From Sphingobacterium sp. UBA7855 (GTDB lineage Bacteria > Bacteroidota > Bacteroidia > Sphingobacteriales > Sphingobacteriaceae), in assembly GCA_002500745.1 (NCBI GenBank), contig DLST01000003.1, positions 229,168 to 293,167 of the forward strand: DNA of 64,000 bases, given 5' to 3'. Positions within the stretch are counted from its first letter, which is position 1; every line of letters begins with the position of its first letter. The position numbers were made by a program, and so were the translations under genes. Shown piece after piece: positions 20,401 to 27,921 of this stretch. A model generated the notes under the pieces. That model was not told the origin of the DNA. It did not search any database and saw nothing but the letters and a program-made list of their open reading frames with translations.

Positions 20401-20598
20401 GCTAAATGCTCCGGACGAATTTGTCGAGGTCGCCTCTTTTCCAGATTTGCCAAAACGTACTGTAACACCCGCTAATGGCCTTCCTTTGTTATCTGTTACC
20501 TTACCCGACATAATGACAGTCTGCGCAAAAACCTTCGCCGAAAGAAACACACACAATATCAACAGCATGCAGCTGTTATAAAATATCTTAAATTGCAT
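17440..20598 (-). CDS. SusC/RagA-family TonB-linked outer-membrane importer
   Basis: About 1052 residues from MQFKIFYNS (an in-frame Met lies four codons upstream at 20610). A signal peptide ends near KVFAQ. It has a carboxypeptidase-regulatory-like domain (about 30-105, SGKVTDNKGRPLAGVTVRF), then a plug with LYVIDGVPM and EDIESIEVLKDAQATSLYGS, then a 22-strand barrel ending NVGVNIDF. It imports oligosaccharides with TonB/ExbBD energy together with the SusD encoded next. The signature block usually reads SxRGANGV; here it is SLAAYGV. This is the second SusC of the same operon; the other, at 24388-27327, is quite different and lacks the N-terminal domain, so the pairs probably take different oligosaccharides. 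Confidence 0.93.
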   Translation of the reverse strand: MQFKIFYNSCMLLILCVFLSAKVFAQTVIMSGKVTDNKGRPLAGVTVRFGKSGKEATSTNSSGAFSLTTATGTSVAFRLIGYDGATMTVRSDRNVIVQLKEIDNQMDEVVVRGYVKRPRETTTGSSTKISGKEIQDIPSANVENLLQGKVAGLNIQVNTGAPGFRGSTQIRGLSTISVTGSGDQSFLTPTSPLYVIDGVPMDADRANELGLSQQGPGISPLSLIPPEDIESIEVLKDAQATSLYGSLAAYGVIIINTKRGNSEVPRVRYTGNFFLKTPPQLRPTLGGNLERRLKLLQIYGNALSQDDLDRISQTPMLSDSLNAYYNNSTNWQDLFYATTYNQTHNVAIDGGNQKLNYKANLNYYNENGIIKNTGFDRYMTNMRFEYYPNEKFKFTAQISASLGSKSKGNGLGILQSGVATNGMTSTLLPGPSFYLASSGYNSALKTRNDNSSKSIKPFIEASYEIIPGLRATTTMSYESTSDNENTFTPAAANGQFAQIYAYYGRYNSLYNRNSINYSRTFNEKHTVFFNLFNEIRTLEKQANATLQARTPNDQFEGPLGFDGYFSKGGGLLRRGFGKERGLSFAIAGTYDYMKKYVIDLSYRMDGSSQNGFGNLYTKNPAVGLRWNAYHENFLSDVDWINLLSIRTSWGVNVMPNSTLERVYGKYDIAGSYNDKIGIGINYEQIPNPDLKPTTTSQYNLGLDLAFFQNRFELTYDTYYKKVNNILFEERLSSSLGFEKVNSNSAAIANYGHELSVMLRPLTEGRFTMSVGVNGAYNRDVLLKLPEHYGGQFVRWENNDKYKQHVVFRVGTSTMSNYMLLNRGVYSTDADVPVDPATGRRYRMANGTEFQAGDPIFADLDGNYVLDENDYARTGNSQPLITGGMQLNFNYNHETLGSFGLNLYASYTAKRTILNNALAERLQLMSDPYGDRTVVPLDDINMWMKPGDIAKYPYAYDFRRYSSVNPFRMDQDLWAEDGSYFKLNSVTLSYMFTKNAVRRYGLERLRVYVSADNVTTLSKYSGPNPENVSTMGRDASGGYPVPRQYNVGVNIDF

Positions 20599-20610
20599 AG
20601 CTAATTTCAA

Positions 20611-21726
20611 TTATTCATTATCAAATCGTGGATTCTCCCTTTGAAAATGGAAAACAATCTCCCAATCCCCCTTAGTAAAAATTTTAAAGTTCAACCCAAA
20701 ATTGGCTGTAATTAGACCTCCGCCGAATCCCTTTCTGGAGTAGGAAAAATCGACCTTTGTGCTATTTCCATTTGTATACTTTGTTGGAAAACTTGTTAGA
20801 GGAATTGGATAAGCTACATCATATTGCACATAAGTAGCCGTTTTTTTCATGTTAAAGCCATGCACCAGTTCGTTCCACTTTGTTTCATTAAAACTATCCG
20901 GATTAATGGGCTCACCCTTATTGTTTAAAAAGACAAAGCGTAAATTATGTCCATTCCCTCCGGTAAATCTGCGGATATAGACGACTAGGTCTTTAAACTG
21001 ATCATCCGTGCGTAATAACTGATTTGACAATTCCCCATAAACCCCATTCATATAAGAAGGCCAGATATAACTTTTCTTTTTTGGATTTTTAGGATCATTT
21101 GGATCTGGAGCAGTTTCACCATTATAGGGGTTTTTATCCGAATAAGGTTCATAATCCTGAACACGCCAAGGGAGAATCATAAAATCTTTAATTACGGTAT
21201 AACCACCAGAATTAGAGACCTTTAAATCAAAATACCGAATATTCTGTACTAGATCTATACTGTCTTTGGAACGCGGCTCTATCAGCTCATTTGTCGATGA
21301 ATTCCACAAAATAAAACTACCAGTAGAGTCAACCTCAAAAAGAGGTCGATACACGAGCTGACGCTTGGCCTCAATTTCTTCCAGATTTTTTTCAGTACCA
21401 TCATAGCGGTAAATCCAACGATAGACAGGTTTGACTTCAAAAAGATCGGTATAAGGTCGCCCATCGCCATAACGGGGATTAACAATTTCAAATCGTAGCG
21501 GAGTGGTCGAATGATCGGTATTAATATTCCCCATCAGTGAGGTTCTTCCCAAGATGGGATAAAAAGATTTTCCATCATAAGTTAAGTTGACACTTAAAAA
21601 TTCCTTTTCATCCGGCAAATTGTAAAGCTTTTTACATCCATTTAAGCAGACGCACATCAAGATGAGCAGTCCCAAGTTGCATGTCTTATTTAGTGTATTA
21701 AATTTTCTAGCAATTTTCATGTCCAT
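20611..21726 (-). CDS. DUF5007-like lipoprotein of a SusC/SusD locus
   Basis: A 371-residue lipoprotein (LNGCKK, Cys31; an alternative Met is at residue 3). After an N-terminal region (FLSVNLTYDGKSFYPILGRTS) it has a long beta-rich body without catalytic motifs. From memory such proteins beside SusC/SusD genes in Sphingobacteriaceae are labelled DUF5007. It sits between the fasciclin/discoidin lipoprotein (15 bases upstream) and the second SusC, directly at the junction of the two SusC/SusD blocks. Function unknown; a surface glycan-binding or accessory role is inferred from lipidation and context. Confidence 0.72.
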   Translation of the reverse strand: MDMKIARKFNTLNKTCNLGLLILMCVCLNGCKKLYNLPDEKEFLSVNLTYDGKSFYPILGRTSLMGNINTDHSTTPLRFEIVNPRYGDGRPYTDLFEVKPVYRWIYRYDGTEKNLEEIEAKRQLVYRPLFEVDSTGSFILWNSSTNELIEPRSKDSIDLVQNIRYFDLKVSNSGGYTVIKDFMILPWRVQDYEPYSDKNPYNGETAPDPNDPKNPKKKSYIWPSYMNGVYGELSNQLLRTDDQFKDLVVYIRRFTGGNGHNLRFVFLNNKGEPINPDSFNETKWNELVHGFNMKKTATYVQYDVAYPIPLTSFPTKYTNGNSTKVDFSYSRKGFGGGLITANFGLNFKIFTKGDWEIVFHFQRENPRFDNE

Positions 21727-21741
21727 ACATTCTTAAATTGG

Positions 21742-22848
21742 TTATTGATTACGGTTCATTGTCCAATCTGCCAACTGGAAATCGTTACCACCGTACATAC
21801 GTGCAATATTCAAACGATAAGCTTTGTACGTCTTCGTATTTGTAAAAAAGAATACGCGCAATTGAAACCTCTCGTCAAACTCCTCCCCTTGTCTAGAGTC
21901 CAATAAGATCCATTTCCCACTTTCTCCATCAAGTCCCTGTAATGTCCAGTCCGTTGGATCCCGATCTTGAATATCATTAGCTGAACGAAGTGTATAACTG
22001 TTAGCTAGCACCTCAACAGGAAAATCCCACTGCAAATAAAACTGTCCCGGACTTGATAAAAAGAACTTTGTCTCTGGATTACCATCGAATACATATTTAG
22101 ATGCTTCGACCGCATTTGGTCCACCCGAAGCTTCCTTCGACGCAGAACCTATCCCTTTGAATTTTATGAAAAGATTTTCTGGCGGTGGGATATAGATAAT
22201 CTGACTGACGAATTTGTTAAAACCGAACACATGATCAGGGTTCAATACATGAACAACAGCATTGTCTGTTTGGATATTTAATGAACTAGTTTCAGTCGTT
22301 ACCCAGTTACGGTTGAAAACAGATCTTCTTGTATCGGAAAAGTCAACAATTGTAGGGCCTCCATTTATATAACCAGATGAAGATTGCTTATTCAATCCAA
22401 TATGCATTGGATAGCCATATCGAATACCGCGTACGTCCTTACCATCCTGACTATTGAGGGAATCACTTGCAATTCTGCCTTGGATAATATATTGACATAG
22501 CAATGAATCTAGTATTTCATACTTCACTGAATTCAAGTATTGTGCAGGCTTGTCAGAGATACTTAAGGTATTGTTCAGGTTTTGAATAGCTAGTTGAAAA
22601 TTGGCATTAGTCAACGCAAATAGTGTCACTGTGCTATCCTGCAATTTTCTTTCTAGACCGATTCTATCGATTACTTTCACTAAAGAATCATATATTCCAG
22701 GCTTACTTTTTAGATAACTATATAAATTACCTTTATATATCGCTTCTTGGGATATGGGCGAATAATAGCCTTTATCTTTAGCACAAGCATACAGCAGGAC
22801 GGTAATTAAAAATATATATACACTGCGTACAAATAGGTTATTTTTCAT
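21742..22848 (-). CDS. Lipoprotein with fasciclin (FAS1) and discoidin (F5/8 type C) domains
   Basis: About 368 residues from MKNNLFVRS; a Met eight codons upstream at 22872 would overlap the SusD gene. Lipobox LLYACAK (Cys22). The N-terminal part is FAS1-like (YDSLVKVIDRIGLERKL, STVTLFALTNANFQ, and DNAVVHVLNPDHVFGF at its end) and aligns with the smaller protein at 15107-15868. The C-terminal 140 residues are an F5/8 type C domain with SANDIQDRDPTDW, the operon's recurrent discoidin signature. The FAS1-discoidin union suggests adhesion plus glycan binding at the cell surface. Third gene of the operon. Confidence 0.78.
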   Translation of the reverse strand: MKNNLFVRSVYIFLITVLLYACAKDKGYYSPISQEAIYKGNLYSYLKSKPGIYDSLVKVIDRIGLERKLQDSTVTLFALTNANFQLAIQNLNNTLSISDKPAQYLNSVKYEILDSLLCQYIIQGRIASDSLNSQDGKDVRGIRYGYPMHIGLNKQSSSGYINGGPTIVDFSDTRRSVFNRNWVTTETSSLNIQTDNAVVHVLNPDHVFGFNKFVSQIIYIPPPENLFIKFKGIGSASKEASGGPNAVEASKYVFDGNPETKFFLSSPGQFYLQWDFPVEVLANSYTLRSANDIQDRDPTDWTLQGLDGESGKWILLDSRQGEEFDERFQLRVFFFTNTKTYKAYRLNIARMYGGNDFQLADWTMNRNQ

Positions 22849-22862
22849 AATTAGTTCTTCCT

Positions 22863-24377
22863 TTACTTCCAATAAGCATTTTGTTCGATTAAATTATTTT
22901 GAGCGAGAATTTCTCGAGCAATTGGCCAATAAATCCCATCGCTAGCGATTAATTGTGCTAACTGTGGATTGTCATGTTTTATCTTTTCTCGTCGAATCAT
23001 ATCATACCATCGCTGTCCTTCACCCATCAATTCACGTTTTCGTTCTAAAAATATAGCGTCAACCAAATCTCCATTTGACGTCTCACTATATACTTTAAGC
23101 CCTCTGCGTTCCCTAATTTCATTAAGTAACTCAATGGCCGTCGATTTTTCGCCCAACACAGCTAAAGCTTCGGCGCGTAAAAGCGTAATATCTTCCAAAC
23201 GAGTCAGTACTGTCGCACTGGTAAATATGCGGAAGGTGGGATCCGAAGAACCTCCCATAATACATTTGATTTTGCTAAATATGGGATACTTGCCGTTGAA
23301 GTTTCGGAAATATACTTCTGTCGTCGGATTTCCCAGTGTATCGATACTAAAACGTTGGTCCTTCTTTTCGTTAAATGTTTTTAAAATCATTTCCTTCGGC
23401 ATATAAATATCCGGTACGGTCTTATTGACAACAGGAGCAGCCAGCGTCAACTCTTCAATATGTCCTGTGAACGATGCCTCCACATGTGCCCATATATAAG
23501 GAAATGAGAATAGCTGCTCGGAACGCTTATCAAAGAAAAATCCATTGCCATCTGTTAAAAACGAAGTCGACAGGTAATAGGCTCCTCCTTTACTATAATT
23601 GTCCATCACAAATTGCGAATAAGAAGCCGCGTCTGCATAATTGGCTTGCCATGCGGCCAAATGTGCGAGGATAGCATATACCGAAAGTTTCCTGACCAAC
23701 GCACCATTCCATCTGGAAGATGCTTCATTGTAGTAGTTCCCAATTTGCTGTTCATCACCCGTACTATAGGAATAAGGTAATAATTGAGCCGCATCATACA
23801 TTTCCTTTTCGATCCAAGCGTACAGTTTTAATCGATCCTCCTTAGGCTTATTCTCAAAATTTCCATCATGTGAATTCAGTATCAGGGGTACATCACCCCA
23901 AATACGGACCATATTGAAGTAAGCGTAAGCACGTAGAAATCGAGCCTGAGCTATATCCACGACCAAATTGTTTTCCGTGTAACGCATATCTTTTTCTCTT
24001 ACTCCCGGTGCGCGCTCCATAAAAATATTAGCAGCATTAACTACAGCAAACCAACGTCTCCAGTTCGAAAGTGCGTTCAACGATTCATAATTTGCTTTGA
24101 GATCATTCTTAATAATTGCCTTAAGATCTTGACGGGTGGGGCTATCAAAATCCCCTGACCTCACCTCTCCATACAGCCAATAAGCATTATTATCGTCCAA
24201 AGCTGCTTTGGTTAAACCGTAAATCCCCATCAAACCTGCCCGCGTGTCTTCCAAAGCATTCCACATATTCTCTTCCTTGACCGTTCGAGAAGAGTCTATA
24301 TCCAGCATTTTCTTACAACCTCCCAGAAGTAATGAGAAAAGTAGTGAAACACTCCATATAAGATGATATCTTTTCAT
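22863..24377 (-). CDS. SusD/RagB-family surface glycan-binding lipoprotein (pair with SusC 24388-27327)
   Basis: About 504 residues from MKRYHLIWS (a Met seven codons upstream overlaps the SusC end). Lipobox LLGGCKK (Cys21), SusD N-terminal block (MLDIDSSRTVKEENMW), helical TPR region (VDIAQARFLRAYAYFNMVRIWGDVPL) and the C-terminal RagB block (ITLLRAEALAVLGE, then DAIFLERKRELMGEGQRWYDMIRR). Spacing to SusC is 10 bases, and the fasciclin/discoidin gene follows after 14 bases. It binds substrate over the SusC pore. Sequence clearly differs from the second SusD at 15880-17427, so this is not a recent tandem copy. Confidence 0.92.
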   Translation of the reverse strand: MKRYHLIWSVSLLFSLLLGGCKKMLDIDSSRTVKEENMWNALEDTRAGLMGIYGLTKAALDDNNAYWLYGEVRSGDFDSPTRQDLKAIIKNDLKANYESLNALSNWRRWFAVVNAANIFMERAPGVREKDMRYTENNLVVDIAQARFLRAYAYFNMVRIWGDVPLILNSHDGNFENKPKEDRLKLYAWIEKEMYDAAQLLPYSYSTGDEQQIGNYYNEASSRWNGALVRKLSVYAILAHLAAWQANYADAASYSQFVMDNYSKGGAYYLSTSFLTDGNGFFFDKRSEQLFSFPYIWAHVEASFTGHIEELTLAAPVVNKTVPDIYMPKEMILKTFNEKKDQRFSIDTLGNPTTEVYFRNFNGKYPIFSKIKCIMGGSSDPTFRIFTSATVLTRLEDITLLRAEALAVLGEKSTAIELLNEIRERRGLKVYSETSNGDLVDAIFLERKRELMGEGQRWYDMIRREKIKHDNPQLAQLIASDGIYWPIAREILAQNNLIEQNAYWK

Positions 24378-24387
24378 TTCTTTTCGT

Positions 24388-27327
24388 TTAAAAGTCAACT
24401 TTTATTCCTACCGTATATATCCGTGGTATCCTCATTTTTGATCCAATATCATAACCCGTATAATCCACGATCTCAGGATCTACACCACTGTAAGATGTAA
24501 TTGTAGCAACATTATTAGCAGACACATAAGCATAAGCATTTTTGATAGCTTGATTCCGGCCTGCCAAAAGAGATGTTAAGTTATAGCCCAGCGTGATCGC
24601 CCGTATTTTAAGAAAGGAGGCATTTTCTAGGAAAAGGTCTTGATCGGCCTGATAAGCAATAACCGTACTCCAAGGATTATACAAGGGATATTTGCCATAA
24701 TCCCCTCTTTTTTCCCAATAGGTGATCTCCTTGATTGCGTCTAGGCTTTTCGCACCTTCATTATTGATAAAATCAAAACGATTGGCCATTTCCTGATTGA
24801 TGAGTTCCCGACCAAGATTATAATACATGTTCACCCCCAGGTCCCATTTGCCAAAGACAAAATTGTTGTACCAATTGCCAAAAACAGCAGGCAAGCGATG
24901 GCCCTGCAGTTTCCGATCTTCATCGTTGATCATATTATCACCATTTAGATCCTTCCATATCGGATCACCTGCATGCAATTGAATCGCATTATAAGTCATT
25001 CCCTGAGGCACATCAGCATCAGTTTTGTAAATACCGTCGTTGGAAAGCAGCCAATATTGGTCTAAGGGTTTGCCAACCTCCAAAAGATTATTACCGATAA
25101 CCAGCCTATCGAGACCGTTCGGTAATGCCTTCAATTTATTCTGATTATGGGATACATTGAGCGCTGTAGACCACTTAAAATTATCGGATTGAATGGGATC
25201 TAGTCCAACAGTCAATTCAGCACCGATATTCTGAACATTCATCCCAGCTGCATAGCTCGATTTATAGCCATACTCGCTATATGAAGGAATATTAATTAGC
25301 TGGTTCTTCGTCTGTTTCAAATAAACATCCAGTGAAACATAAAAATTTTTCTGTGTATTCGCATAGTCCAAACCCAAATTACCCTGGTCTATATAAGCCC
25401 ATGGAATATGATAACCAACCCACCCCGATTCATACGGCCGTACCAACCCTGCAATCGCATTATAGCCAGCAATAAGCTGATTTCCCGTAAATCCCATTTG
25501 AGCGACATAATTAGGCCCTTGCGCAAAATCATCAAACACATTGTTTAGGCCGATACGTCCGACACTAAAACGGGCGGTAAGATCTTTCAGGTCAGTATTG
25601 GTCGTAAAGTAGCTATTTTTAATATTCCAATTTACCGACAAGGACGGCGTAAAAACCCAGCGGGCATCCGGTTGCGCATTAGAGGATCCGTCAGAGCGAA
25701 GCAATAGCGATGTTTCGACCTTATCCTCATAATTGTAAGTTGCTTTTCCATAAAATGAGACCAGGTTATGACGGATGCGATCTAAAAACTTAAAGATAAG
25801 CGCTTTTGGATACGCCGTCGCTTCGAGATAATTTGATTTCAGCGCATCGTCTTCCAACAGATTCACTTTAATAAAATCATTTACACCTTTATAAGCATAA
25901 GCATAGTTGTAGCGATAAGTATCCCATTGCAAACTATTGCCAACCAATAGGTTTAACGTATGGCTTTCATTAATATTCCAATCATAAAGAGCTTTATTGT
26001 CAAATACCGCCCGCTGATTATAACCATAGTAGTTTGAAGCAAAATTATTGGATTCCATCAACTTACTGTGGTAGAATTGATCCCGATACCCCTCATTATA
26101 ATCGAGCATTCCTGTTGAAAGAAAATGAAAATTTCCAAAATCAAATTGCAGCTTTCCATACCCCTGCACAACGTTCGTCTTGTTATTATCAAAGCCTTTT
26201 TTATAATAGCTCAGGTACTCGTTGTAGACCTCCTTATTAGGTGACAAAGGCGCAGACAAATCTGGGAAATAGGCCAACTGGGCAAATCTATCCCGCAGAT
26301 TCAGGTTGCGATTTCGATCGAGTCGAGTGATATTTGCCTGCATAGAGAACGTTAACCAAGTCATCGGTCGCATATTCAGGCCAAACAAGGCATAATACTT
26401 ATTCAATTTTACCTGGTCGGACACACCCTTATCCTGTGTTGAGCCCGCTGCAAATTGAAAATTTGCACGTGGCCCACCACCGGATAAATTTGCATTCAAA
26501 TTGTATACTAAACCACTATTGTAATAAGAATCGGTCCAATCGGATCTCCCAAAATAATTCATATTAAGCGAGTCACTCAAATACACTGGATAAGAATCTC
26601 CATCATCATACTTGCCGTTGGAGGTATATAAATCATAAAATTGCTTTCTGAATTTGTTTTCGTATTCACCATTGATCGTTGTGACATGTGGACGATCAGC
26701 CAATCCCGTATACATGTTGATCGCTATCCGGTTGCTTTTATCGGCCTTATACTCTTTCGTACGAACGACGATAGCTCCATTTGCAGCATTAGGACCATAC
26801 ATCGCCACCGCAGCGACATCTTTTAATACTTCAATGGACTTTACCATATCGATATTAATATTTGCAAATAGATTGGTCGCAGGCCCAATACGCTCGAGAT
26901 TATACGTTTGTACGGCGTAAGCAAAGGGGTGTTCTCCGACCAAAGGAATTCCATCTACAACAACCAATGGCTGATTTTGAAATACGTCAATATCAGAAAA
27001 CAATGGCCTCGAGATGCCTCGAAAGTACATGGGCTGCTTAGTGCCTGATTCGCCGGACGGCTCAGTAACGTACAGTCCAGTGTTATTTCCTTTTAGGTAT
27101 TGCTGCAGGGAAGAATAAGGTAATAAAGCTTGTTTCTTTAGTTCTACTGGATTTACTTGGCTAGTTTTAATCTGAAATATAGAATCCAATTTCGAAGTTC
27201 CAATCTGAAGCTTAAGACTATCGGACGGTGATAACACCTTATCTTGACCAAAAGCAAAAGAATAACAGGCACAGGACCACCCTAAAAGAATAAGCCTATC
27301 CAAATACCTCTTTTTAATCATGTACAT
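24388..27327 (-). CDS. SusC/RagA-family TonB-linked importer lacking the N-terminal carboxypeptidase-like domain
   Basis: A 979-residue outer-membrane importer (a second Met at residue 3). After a signal peptide (AFGQD at about 28) there is only a short linker to residue 65, where most SusC proteins have a carboxypeptidase-regulatory-like domain. Plug motifs: QPLVVVDGIPLVGE, VKSIEVLKDVAAVAMYGPNAANGAIVV. The barrel ends YTVGIKVDF. First gene of the 11-gene operon, behind a 590-base regulatory region with LacI-type operators. The first half of the signature (DVAAVAMYGP) also departs from the usual DASATALYGS. Predicted to import mannan-derived oligosaccharides with its SusD partner; substrate is inferred from the flanking GH92 genes. 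Confidence 0.9.
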   Translation of the reverse strand: MYMIKKRYLDRLILLGWSCACYSFAFGQDKVLSPSDSLKLQIGTSKLDSIFQIKTSQVNPVELKKQALLPYSSLQQYLKGNNTGLYVTEPSGESGTKQPMYFRGISRPLFSDIDVFQNQPLVVVDGIPLVGEHPFAYAVQTYNLERIGPATNLFANINIDMVKSIEVLKDVAAVAMYGPNAANGAIVVRTKEYKADKSNRIAINMYTGLADRPHVTTINGEYENKFRKQFYDLYTSNGKYDDGDSYPVYLSDSLNMNYFGRSDWTDSYYNSGLVYNLNANLSGGGPRANFQFAAGSTQDKGVSDQVKLNKYYALFGLNMRPMTWLTFSMQANITRLDRNRNLNLRDRFAQLAYFPDLSAPLSPNKEVYNEYLSYYKKGFDNNKTNVVQGYGKLQFDFGNFHFLSTGMLDYNEGYRDQFYHSKLMESNNFASNYYGYNQRAVFDNKALYDWNINESHTLNLLVGNSLQWDTYRYNYAYAYKGVNDFIKVNLLEDDALKSNYLEATAYPKALIFKFLDRIRHNLVSFYGKATYNYEDKVETSLLLRSDGSSNAQPDARWVFTPSLSVNWNIKNSYFTTNTDLKDLTARFSVGRIGLNNVFDDFAQGPNYVAQMGFTGNQLIAGYNAIAGLVRPYESGWVGYHIPWAYIDQGNLGLDYANTQKNFYVSLDVYLKQTKNQLINIPSYSEYGYKSSYAAGMNVQNIGAELTVGLDPIQSDNFKWSTALNVSHNQNKLKALPNGLDRLVIGNNLLEVGKPLDQYWLLSNDGIYKTDADVPQGMTYNAIQLHAGDPIWKDLNGDNMINDEDRKLQGHRLPAVFGNWYNNFVFGKWDLGVNMYYNLGRELINQEMANRFDFINNEGAKSLDAIKEITYWEKRGDYGKYPLYNPWSTVIAYQADQDLFLENASFLKIRAITLGYNLTSLLAGRNQAIKNAYAYVSANNVATITSYSGVDPEIVDYTGYDIGSKMRIPRIYTVGIKVDF

Positions 27328-27509
27328 ATAAATGATATATAATTAGGTTATTTTTACTTTTCTACTATTACTGGTTAAAATCACCTAAAAAATAAGGCGA
27401 AATTTACTGATTTTTCGAGATAGGAAAATTGGTCGATTCCTCTCAAAAATTTATATTATGCGGTATCAAATAGAATTAATATCATAATTTAAGGTTTTAA
27501 GTATAAAAT

Positions 27510-27525
27510 ATAAAAACGTTTTAGC
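27510..27525 (-). promoter_or_regulatory. LacI-family type operator upstream of SusC (site O3)
   Basis: Minus strand GCTAAAACGTTTTTAT. The left half GCTAAAAC and central CG are identical to site O1; the right half is weaker. It is about 185-200 bases upstream of the SusC start. Confidence 0.55.
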
Positions 27526-27654
27526 ATAACACAACATAATGGAATGTTAAAACGGATCGGTTTGCTTAATTGGTCTACACTTATCTCACTTGGTTATAAT
27601 GAAGATATATAGAAAAATGAGAAAAAAAAACTTTATGCGTTATTTTTTCCGTTT

Positions 27655-27670
27655 GCTAAACTGGTTTAGT
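27655..27670. promoter_or_regulatory. Palindrome related to the LacI-type operators (site O4)
   Basis: GCTAAACTGGTTTAGT: the outer bases GCTAAA and TTAGT are the same as in O1, with CTGG instead of ACGT at the centre. It is centred 145 bp from O3, a distance that would allow repression by looping. Assignment to the same regulator is an inference. Confidence 0.45.
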
Positions 27671-27696
27671 AATTAACATTAAGCAATTTATAGCTC

Positions 27697-27710
27697 AAAA
27701 ACTGGTTTTT
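27697..27710. repeat. Dyad AAAAAC-TG-GTTTTT
   Basis: Perfect 6-bp arms around TG, centred 41 bp (about four helical turns) from site O4, with the same AAACTGGTTT core. It may be another protein-binding site in the SusC regulatory region. Confidence 0.4.
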
Positions 27711-27861
27711 TACACTAATAAAATATGATTTTGCTAAAATGACAGATTCAATTAATTTTTTTTCAAATTGTAACGTCATTCTGCACATGAATCAAAAAAC
27801 GAATGAACAGCTTCGTACTTAAATGACTAGTAAGTGGATAGCACTATCCCTTCAGACCGCA

Positions 27862-27893
27862 GGAAAAATAAAAACCCCTCGTAAAGGAGGGGT
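27862..27893 (-). terminator. Intrinsic terminator after the second GH92 gene
   Basis: Perfect GC-rich stem ACCCCTC (27874-27880) / GAGGGGT (27887-27893) with a six-base loop, followed on the minus strand by TTTTATTTTTCC. It is 29 bases past the GH92 stop codon and ends the GH92-peptidase-GH92 operon. Confidence 0.9.
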
Positions 27894-27921
27894 GTGCATT
27901 ATAGGATTTTATCTTTTACTC

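Larger units (their letters stand above)
27328..27861. promoter_or_regulatory. Regulatory region upstream of the first SusC gene
   Basis: About 530 bases without a gene, strongly AT-rich. It contains two LacI-type operators (listed separately), a further AAAAAC-TG-GTTTTT dyad at 27697-27710, and a dyad AAACGGATCGGTTT at 27550-27563. The 11-gene operon must start here. I do not see an exact TAnnTTTG on the minus strand. Confidence 0.6.

Noticed and set aside
22969..23406. A 145-codon plus-strand frame inside the SusD gene (similarly 32490-32924 inside GH92)
   Set aside because: Antisense to well-supported genes with clear family motifs; composition reflects the opposite strand.
27510..27710. 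Repeated AAAC/GTTT elements considered as a CRISPR-like or transposon-end repeat
   Set aside because: Spacing is irregular, units are short palindromes of differing sequence, and no cas, transposase or target-site duplication is present.
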